Assembly: GCF_900142935.1 (NCBI RefSeq)
Contig: NZ_FSRS01000001.1
Span: forward strand, 2,304,001 to 2,368,000
Reading direction: 5' to 3'
Origin: Rhodovulum sp. ES.010
GTDB lineage: Bacteria; Pseudomonadota; Alphaproteobacteria; Rhodobacterales; Rhodobacteraceae
DNA length: 64,000 bases
The number at the start of each line of letters is the position of its first letter. Position 1 is the first letter of the stretch. Positions 58,267 through 64,000 of the stretch are shown in pieces. Position numbers and translations under genes: made by a program. The notes beneath the pieces were generated by a model. That model searched no databases. It was not told the DNA's origin and was given only the letters and a program-made list of their open reading frames with translations.

Positions 58267-59308
58267 GGCGCACCGCCTGGAACAGCCACGCCCCGTCGTC
58301 GCGCTGCCAGCGGCGCGCCCGCCCGGTGAGGTAGAGGTGATTGAGATGCCCCACGGCCTCCACCAGCGCGAGCACATATTCCCCCGGCCCGATCTCGCGC
58401 TTGAAGAGCGGCAGGAAACAGTCGCAGGCGGTGCGCGGCTCGGCAAGATGCTCGATCAGCCGGGCAAGCGCGCCATGGTGGTTTTCGGCCAGTTGCCGCA
58501 ACCGCATCGGCAGGCCGGTAAAGGGCAGCTTGTGGCCCGGCAGGACGAGGTGATCCTCGCGGGCGTGGCGCGCGAAACGGGTGCAGCTTTCCAGCCAGCC
58601 GGCGACGGAATCGTTCAGCGGCTCGGTCGCGTAGACCCCGAGATTGGGCGAGATCGACGGCAGGAGCTGGTCGCCGCCGATCACCAGGTGGTCGTCGCGG
58701 CTCCAGAGCGTGACATGGTCGGGCGCGTGCCCGTCGCCCAGGCGCACGTCCCAGTCGCGCCCGCCGGCGCGGATAACGTCGCCCTCGCCGAGATTGCGGA
58801 AGCCCAGCGGCATCGGCGCCACCGTGTCGGCGAAGTTGAAGGGCCGCTGGTTCGCGCGTTCCTCGTAAAGCGCCGGGTCCATTCCCGCGCCCCGCCAATG
58901 GGCGAGCGTCTCGGGCGCGGGGCGCTCCTGCTCGTCCATCTGCAGCATGCGGGCGAAGAGCCAGGCCACCCGCGAGGTCCAGAGGTCGGCCCCGGCCTCC
59001 TGGAACCAGCCGGCCAGCCCCACGTGGTCGGGGTGGTGGTGGGTCAGGATCACGCGGGTCACGGGCTTGCCCGCGAGCGGGCCGGCCAGCAGCGCTTCCC
59101 ACAGCGCCCGGCTCTTGCGCGAGGCGATGCCGGTGTCGACGACGCTCCACCCGTCGCCGTCGTCCAGCGCGAAGACGTTGACGTGGTCGAGCGCCATCGG
59201 CAGCGGCAGGCGCAGCCAGAGCACGCCCTCGGCGATCTCGACCGCGCCGTCCGGCGCGGGCGGCTCGGGCAGCGGGTAGCGGATGGGAGAGACGGCGCCG
59301 TCCATCAT
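58256..59308 (-). CDS. MBL-fold metallohydrolase
   Basis: 350 residues. Metal motif LTHHHPDHVGLAGW (HxHxDH), LGDGHAPDHVTLW and VIGGDQLLPSI give the two-metal site of the metallo-beta-lactamase fold. Substrate unknown; many relatives act on thioesters or lactones. The ATG at 59308 overlaps the TGA of the acyl-CoA dehydrogenase (ATGA), so the two are coupled. ATG 59305 is an alternative start. Confidence 0.88.
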   Translation of the reverse strand: MMDGAVSPIRYPLPEPPAPDGAVEIAEGVLWLRLPLPMALDHVNVFALDDGDGWSVVDTGIASRKSRALWEALLAGPLAGKPVTRVILTHHHPDHVGLAGWFQEAGADLWTSRVAWLFARMLQMDEQERPAPETLAHWRGAGMDPALYEERANQRPFNFADTVAPMPLGFRNLGEGDVIRAGGRDWDVRLGDGHAPDHVTLWSRDDHLVIGGDQLLPSISPNLGVYATEPLNDSVAGWLESCTRFARHAREDHLVLPGHKLPFTGLPMRLRQLAENHHGALARLIEHLAEPRTACDCFLPLFKREIGPGEYVLALVEAVGHLNHLYLTGRARRWQRDDGAWLFQAVRHAG

Positions 59309-61020
59309 GCCGCCAGATCGTCCGGCGAAAGCGCGTAGAGATCCGCCGCCCCCGCCCGCGCCTGCGCCAGAAGCGCGGCATGCTCGGGCAGGCGGCGCGC
59401 GATATAGATCCGCGCGAGCGCCGTGCGCGGCCCCGCCCCGCCGGCGGCCATCGCCGCGGCGAGATGCAGATGACCGCCGAGAAGGCGCGCCCACGCCCTG
59501 AGGAACGGCACCGCCCCGGCAAAGCGGTCTTCGAGGTCCTGGCTCAGCATCCACTCCGTCGCCTCGCGCAAGCTCTCGGCGGCGGCCCAGACCTCCCCGG
59601 CAAGCTCGGGCAGGACGCGCCGCACCGCCTCGGCCGCCTGCTCGATTTCTTCCAGCAGGCGCCAGGCCGCCTCGCCGCCATCGGCGAGCTTGCGGCCGAC
59701 GAGGTCCATCGCCTGGATGCCGTTGGTGCCCTCGTAGATCGTTGCCACGCGCACGTCCCGCAGGAATTGCGCGGCGCCCGTTTCCTCGACATAGCCCATG
59801 CCGCCATGGACCTGGATGCCCTCCGAGGCCACCTCGACCCCGATATCGGTGCCGAACGCCTTGGCGATCGGCGTGAGAAAGGCCGCGCGCGCGGCCCAGT
59901 CCGCCTCACCGGTCGCGGTGGACATGTCGATCGCGACGGCGCAGGAGAGCGCGATGGCGCGCGCGGCGAAAATCTCGGCCTTCATCGTGGCCAGCATCCG
60001 CCGCACGTCGGCATGGTCGACGATGGCCCCGGAGCCGTCGCCCACCGGCGTCGCCCCCTGCCGACGCTCCGTCGCGTAGGCCAGCGCCTGCTGGTAGGCG
60101 GCCTCGGCCACGCCGATCCCTTGCGTCCCGACCGCCAGGCGCGCGTTGTTCATCATGGTGAACATCGCGGCCAGCCCCTTGTTCTCCTCGCCCACCAGCC
60201 AGCCGGTCGCGCCGTCATACTGCATTACCGCGGTCGGGCTGCCATGCAGGCCCATCTTGTGTTCCAGGCTGACCACGCGGAGCCGGTTGGCGACACCCGG
60301 CGCCCCGTCCGCGCCGGGAATGTTGCGCGGCAACAGGAACAGGCTGATCCCGCGCGACCCCGGCGGGGCATCGGGCAGCCGCGCCAGCACCAGGTGCACC
60401 ACGTTCTCCATGAAATCGGCGTCGGCCCAGGTGATATAGATCTTCTGCCCGGTGATCGCGTAGGTGCCGTCGCCGTTCGGGCGCGCGACGGTGCGCAGCG
60501 CGCCGACATCGCTGCCGGCCTGCGGTTCGGTCAGGTTCATCGTCCCCGACCACGCGCCCGCAATCAGCTTGGGCAGATACAGCGCCTTGATCGCGTCGCT
60601 CGCGTGATGGGTCAGCGCCTCGATCTGGCCCTGGGTCAGGAGCGGGTTGGTCTGCAGCGCGAGGCAGGCCCCGCTCATCATGTCGTTGACCGCCGCGGCC
60701 AGGGTCTGGGGCAGCCCCATGCCGCCATGGTCCGGGGAGGCGGCAAGCCCGACCCAGCCGCCCTCGGCCAGCGCGCGCTGGCCCTCGGCGAAACCGGGGC
60801 TGGTGCGCACCACACCGTTTTCCAGCCGCGCCGGGTGCAGGTCGCCGGCCCGTTGCAGCGGCGCGAGCACCTCGTCGCAGAGCTTGCCGGCCTCCGACAG
60901 GATCGCCGCGGCGACATCGGGCGTCGCCTCGGCAAAGCGCGGCGTTGCCGTCACCTGGCCCAGCCCGACGACATGCTCGCAGATGAAGCGGACCTCCTCC
61001 ACCGGGGCTCGGTACGGCAT
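59305..61020 (-). CDS. Acyl-CoA dehydrogenase with C-terminal extension (DmdC-like architecture)
   Basis: 571 residues. MNLTEPQAGSDVGALRT for FAD, ITGQKIYITWAD, and the catalytic Glu in ATIYEGTNGIQAMDLVGRK. A C-terminal helical extension (about 440-571) makes it longer than ordinary 380-residue ACADs, like 3-methylmercaptopropionyl-CoA dehydrogenase DmdC of roseobacters; the substrate is not provable here. ATG 61020 opens the family start. First gene of a three-gene minus-strand operon. Confidence 0.87.
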   Translation of the reverse strand: MPYRAPVEEVRFICEHVVGLGQVTATPRFAEATPDVAAAILSEAGKLCDEVLAPLQRAGDLHPARLENGVVRTSPGFAEGQRALAEGGWVGLAASPDHGGMGLPQTLAAAVNDMMSGACLALQTNPLLTQGQIEALTHHASDAIKALYLPKLIAGAWSGTMNLTEPQAGSDVGALRTVARPNGDGTYAITGQKIYITWADADFMENVVHLVLARLPDAPPGSRGISLFLLPRNIPGADGAPGVANRLRVVSLEHKMGLHGSPTAVMQYDGATGWLVGEENKGLAAMFTMMNNARLAVGTQGIGVAEAAYQQALAYATERRQGATPVGDGSGAIVDHADVRRMLATMKAEIFAARAIALSCAVAIDMSTATGEADWAARAAFLTPIAKAFGTDIGVEVASEGIQVHGGMGYVEETGAAQFLRDVRVATIYEGTNGIQAMDLVGRKLADGGEAAWRLLEEIEQAAEAVRRVLPELAGEVWAAAESLREATEWMLSQDLEDRFAGAVPFLRAWARLLGGHLHLAAAMAAGGAGPRTALARIYIARRLPEHAALLAQARAGAADLYALSPDDLAA

Positions 61021-61152
61021 GGCTTCCTCCCTCGCGATGCGGCCTGTTCCCGCGCCGGCACATCCTGTATGTGACCCCGAAGCGCCCGTCAAAGCGTAAC
61101 CGAAGCCGCCGGCCCATCAAGGCACGACGCCACGTCAAAGGAGATTGCCGCC

Positions 61153-62106
61153 GTGTCCGCAGAGCTGCTGCCGCCCGATGCGGCGGGCTTGGCCCGCGCC
61201 GCGGAGATGCTACGGGACGGCGGGCTCGTCGCCTTCCCGACCGAGACGGTCTACGGGCTGGGCGCGGATGCGACCTCGGACAGAGCCGTGGCGCGGGTGT
61301 TCGAGGCCAAGGGCCGGCCGCGGTTCAACCCGCTCATCATCCACCTGCCCGACATCGCCGCGGCGCGCCGCGTCGCGCGCTTCGGCGACGCGGCCGAGCG
61401 GCTGGCCGACGCGTTCTGGCCGGGCGCGCTGACGCTGGTTCTGCCGCTGCGGCCCGAGGCCGGCCTGTCGCCGCTGGTCAGCGCGGGGCTTCCGACCGTG
61501 GCGCTGCGCGTGCCAGACCACCCGATGGCGCAGGGGCTGCTTGCCGCGTTCGGCGGCCCGGTGGTCGGGCCCTCGGCGAACCCGTCGGGCAGCGTCAGCC
61601 CGACCCGAGCCGCGCATGTGCTGGCCGGGCTGGGCGACCGGATCGCGGCGGTGGTGGACGGCGGCCCCTGCGCGGTGGGCGTGGAATCGACCATCGTGGG
61701 CACCGACCCGGCGCCCACGCTGCTGCGCCCCGGCGGGCTCCCCGTCGAGGCGATCGAGGCCTGCCTCGGCGCCCCGCTCGCCTCCCGCGGCGCGGAAGCC
61801 GGGGTCACTGCGCCGGGGCAGCTTTCGTCGCATTACGCCCCCGGCGCGCAGGTCGTGCTGGAGGCCTCGACGCCGCCTTCCGGCGCGCTCTGGCTGGGCT
61901 TCGGGCCGGGCTGCGACGGGGCGACGCTGAACCTGTCGCCCTCGGGCGATCTGGTCGAGGCGGCGGCCAACCTGTTCCACGCGCTGCGGGAGCTCGACGC
62001 CCGCGCCGCGCCCGGACAGCCGATCGCGGTGGCGCCGGTCCCCGACCACGGCCTTGGACGGGCGATCAACGACCGGCTGCGCCGGGCCGCCGCACCGCGA
62101 GACTGA
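61153..62106 (+). CDS. L-threonylcarbamoyladenylate synthase (Sua5/TsaC)
   Basis: 317 residues from GTG. YrdC domain: GLVAFPTETVYGLGADATSD, KGRPRFNPLIIHL, VVGPSANPSGSVSPTRAAHV; then a Sua5 C-terminal domain (about 215-317, SHYAPGAQVVLEAS). It makes TC-AMP for t6A modification of tRNA. The two-domain Sua5 type fits the length. Divergent from the acyl-CoA dehydrogenase. Confidence 0.93.
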   Translation: MSAELLPPDAAGLARAAEMLRDGGLVAFPTETVYGLGADATSDRAVARVFEAKGRPRFNPLIIHLPDIAAARRVARFGDAAERLADAFWPGALTLVLPLRPEAGLSPLVSAGLPTVALRVPDHPMAQGLLAAFGGPVVGPSANPSGSVSPTRAAHVLAGLGDRIAAVVDGGPCAVGVESTIVGTDPAPTLLRPGGLPVEAIEACLGAPLASRGAEAGVTAPGQLSSHYAPGAQVVLEASTPPSGALWLGFGPGCDGATLNLSPSGDLVEAAANLFHALRELDARAAPGQPIAVAPVPDHGLGRAINDRLRRAAAPRD

Positions 62107-62109
62107 GAC

Positions 62110-62667
62110 TCAGGCCCGCCCCGCTGCGGGCGACAGCATCAACGGGTCGATCCCGAGCGTGCCGAGCGCCCGCTCCCATTTGGTCGCATCGCTCTTGTCG
62201 AAGACGAGGTCGGGCGCCGCATCGCAGGTGAGCCAGCCGTTCTCCTGGATCTCGCCCTCCAGCTGCCCCGGCCCCCAGCCGGCATAGCCAAGCGCCAGAA
62301 GCGACTCGGCGGGGCCCTCGCCCCTGGCGATGTCCTCCAGGATATCCAGCGTCGCGGTCATGCCGAACCGGGTGTCGACCCGCAATGTCGTGTCGCTGCC
62401 GGAATTGTAGTCGCCGCTGTGCAGGACGAACCCGCGCGCATGTTCCACCGGCCCGCCGAAATGCACCCGGATGTCGCGCGCGCCGGGGGCCTTTGGAATG
62501 TCGAGCTGGTCGAGCAGGTCCGAGAAGGACAATTCCGCCATCGGCTTGTTGACGATCAGCCCCATCGCGCCCTCCTCGGAATAGGCACAGAGGAACACCA
62601 CGCTCTTGTCGAAGCGCGGGTCGCCCATGCCTGGCATCGCGATCAGAAGCTTGCCGCCAAGTTGCAT
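62110..62667 (-). CDS. YqgE/AlgH family protein
   Basis: 185 residues. [43 protein letters not shown] and the C-terminal [16 protein letters not shown] are the family hallmarks. A conserved cytoplasmic protein of unclear role. It converges on the Sua5 gene with 3 bases between stops. Divergent from the DsbD-domain gene. Confidence 0.9.
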   Translation of the reverse strand: MQLGGKLLIAMPGMGDPRFDKSVVFLCAYSEEGAMGLIVNKPMAELSFSDLLDQLDIPKAPGARDIRVHFGGPVEHARGFVLHSGDYNSGSDTTLRVDTRFGMTATLDILEDIARGEGPAESLLALGYAGWGPGQLEGEIQENGWLTCDAAPDLVFDKSDATKWERALGTLGIDPLMLSPAAGRA

Positions 62668-62804
62668 TCTGCACCTTCCGCTTGTGCGTTCCCTTGACAA
62701 TGTGGCGCGGGCCGGGCCCGCGCAAGGGCGCGCGGGCACTATTTTCGCGGCCCTCTCGCCCGAAAGTGATTTCCTGCCCGCGGCGGCATCCCTATCTTGG
62801 CGGC

Positions 62805-63617
62805 ATGAGTTACACCCTGTTCCGTTCCCTGTGCGCCGCCGCGCTGCTTGCCGCCGCGGCGGTCCCGACCGCAAACGCCGACGCGCCGGAAGGCGTGATC
62901 AGCGCCGAGTTCATTCCCGGCTGGCAAACCGACCGCGGCACCTACATGGCCGGTCTGCACCTGCGGCTGGCCCCCGGCTGGAAGACCTACTGGCGCGCGC
63001 CCGGCGATGCCGGCATTCCGCCCCGCTTCGACTGGGCGGGGTCGCGGAACATTGCGGGCGCAGAGCTGCACTGGCCGACGCCGCGGGTGTTCGTCTCGAA
63101 CGGGTTGCGGACGATCGGCTACGAGAACGACGTCGTGCTTCCGATCGAGATCACCCCGCAGGAGGCCGGCCGGCCGATGGACCTGCGCGGCCGGGTCGAA
63201 CTTGGGGTCTGCCAGGACATCTGCATGCCGCTGGAGCTCAGCCTGACGGGCCACCTGCCCGACGCGCCCCGCCCGGCGCCGATCCGCGCCGCCCTCGCCG
63301 ACCGGCCGATGAGCGCGGGCGAAGCGCAGGTGCGGGGCGTGCGCTGCGCCGTCGAGCCGATTTCGGACGGGCTGCGGCTGACCGCCGAGATCGACCTGCC
63401 CACGCTCGGGGGGCGCGAGGCGGCGGTGTTCGAACTGGCCGACCCGTCGATCTGGATCTCGGAGGCGGACATGACGCGTGACGGCGACCGCCTCGTTGCG
63501 CGCGCCGACCTGGTGCCGGTGAGCGGACAGCCCTTCGCGCTCGACCGCTCCACGGTGCGGATCACGCTTCTGGGGGAGAGCCGGGCCGTCGATATCCGCG
63601 GCTGCACGGGGCGCTGA
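62805..63617 (+). CDS. Exported DsbD-alpha-like disulfide protein
   Basis: 270 residues. Signal peptide ending TANADA, then an immunoglobulin-like DsbD_N domain with [31 protein letters not shown] and a redox pair [10 protein letters not shown] (C-x3-C). Typical of Rhodobacteraceae proteins annotated as protein-disulfide reductase domain; it lacks the membrane DsbD-beta part, so it needs a separate electron donor. ATG 62805 opens the signal peptide. Confidence 0.82.
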   Translation: MSYTLFRSLCAAALLAAAAVPTANADAPEGVISAEFIPGWQTDRGTYMAGLHLRLAPGWKTYWRAPGDAGIPPRFDWAGSRNIAGAELHWPTPRVFVSNGLRTIGYENDVVLPIEITPQEAGRPMDLRGRVELGVCQDICMPLELSLTGHLPDAPRPAPIRAALADRPMSAGEAQVRGVRCAVEPISDGLRLTAEIDLPTLGGREAAVFELADPSIWISEADMTRDGDRLVARADLVPVSGQPFALDRSTVRITLLGESRAVDIRGCTGR

Positions 63618-63665
63618 CCGCCCCAGGGCCGCGCAAGTGCCGCGCCGGGACGTCCCGGAGAATTG

Positions 63666-64000
63666 TCACGCGCGGCGCGACCGGACCGCACCGCGCCGGC
63701 TGAACACGAGGGCAGCGACGGCGTAGACCAGGATCAGGAACACGCCCGACGCGGCGACGAAGAGCGCCAGGGCCACGCCCATGCCCGCCGCCTCGCCCAG
63801 CCCGGGCCAGATCGCGGCGAGCGCGCCCGACACGGTGCCCGTCACCATCGCCGCCCCCAGCGTCATCGCGAAGAGCACGCCGAGACCCAGCGCCGCGCCC
63901 CCTGCCACGACCGCCATGCCGCGCGCGCGGGAGGACACGCCGAAGGCATGGCGCACGGCCCGCACCTGCCGGCCGATATCGTGCTGCGCCGCCAGCAACG
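63666..64000 (-). CDS. Membrane protein, 5' end beyond the window
   Basis: At least 110 residues with two clear helices (MAVVAGGAALGLGVLFAMTL, GVALALFVAASGVFLILVYAVAALVF) and a basic tail (SRRGAVRSRRA). The frame is open to the window edge, so the true start is unseen. No family recognised. Confidence 0.5.
   Translation of the reverse strand, partial: LLAAQHDIGRQVRAVRHAFGVSSRARGMAVVAGGAALGLGVLFAMTLGAAMVTGTVSGALAAIWPGLGEAAGMGVALALFVAASGVFLILVYAVAALVFSRRGAVRSRRA

Noticed and set aside
62705..62723. Palindrome GCGCGGGC-CGG-GCCCGCGC in the yqgE/DsbD-like divergent gap
   Set aside because: Perfect, but short G+C palindromes are expected often in such DNA; TTGACA at 62694 has no matching -10 box.

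Overview
The window is GC-rich chromosomal DNA from an alphaproteobacterium, most likely Rhodobacteraceae (Roseobacter/Paracoccus relatives). The markers are an NDUFS4-like 'ETC complex I subunit' gene, an Hsp20-DUF1150 pair, a Hint-domain protein, a VPLPA-CTERM protein, the argH-small lipoprotein-lysA order, phaA-phaB, ETF-ubiquinone oxidoreductase, and one copy of an intergenic stem-loop sequence that I recognise as common in this family. It is mostly housekeeping DNA with a few accessory spots. I saw no prophage, CRISPR array or rRNA operon.

Layout. 0-4 kb (minus strand): an orphan NifX/NifB-type cluster-binding protein, then a short nonulosonic (legionaminic-type) acid locus legB-legC-[35-codon coupled ORF]-nucleotidyltransferase. 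4-8 kb (minus): an osmoprotectant ABC transporter proV-proW-proX, with two hairpins between proW and proX. Downstream of proX is a two-hairpin RNA with C-rich CUCCUCCCU loops that looks like the CcsR/'cuckoo' small RNAs. 8.4-12.2 kb (plus): a three-gene secreted/surface cassette, consisting of an exported unknown protein, a 768-residue HExxH + RTX + vWA + Calx-beta protein, and a VPLPA-CTERM protein. 12.3-15 kb: tRNA-Arg(TCT), ETC complex I subunit, uvrB. 15.3-17.8 kb: an AT-rich islet carrying an FRG-domain gene split by an intact IS5-family element with a CTAA target duplication, then a frameshifted DUF2905 gene. 18-25 kb: small conserved genes (zf-TFIIB, DUF427, YdcF, ABM, universal stress protein, ParA, AhpD-like, beta-barrel-like, Hint, Lrp) and trxB. 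25.6-37 kb: sat-cysC, a glycosyltransferase-like gene, Hsp20/DUF1150, purEK, hydrolase, GNAT, THUMP methyltransferase, GH128, and a DUF4175 protein with a Gln/Gly repeat. 37-42 kb: lysA, DUF2834, two small lipoproteins and argH, divergent from a periplasmic TlpA-CIA30 pair, then tag. 42-64 kb: EAL protein, phaA/phaB, EamA transporter, YdcH, TrmN6-like methyltransferase, DUF2007, polyprenyl synthase, ispE with a TPR gene, ETF-QO, greA, two membrane proteins, mobA, azlCD, a lipoprotein, DUF6173-MBL hydrolase-acyl-CoA dehydrogenase, a Sua5-type gene, yqgE, a DsbD-domain protein, and a partial membrane gene.

Genes are tightly packed: ATGA start/stop overlaps are frequent, five convergent pairs overlap at their 3' ends, and several starts are best explained by TTG or GTG codons behind a good Shine-Dalgarno. 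The points most worth following are the CcsR/cuckoo-like RNA, the secreted HExxH-RTX-vWA cassette, the double-coupled remnant ORF in the legionaminic locus, the cleanly IS-split FRG gene, the DUF2905 frameshift, and the exported CIA30 protein paired with a TlpA thioredoxin.
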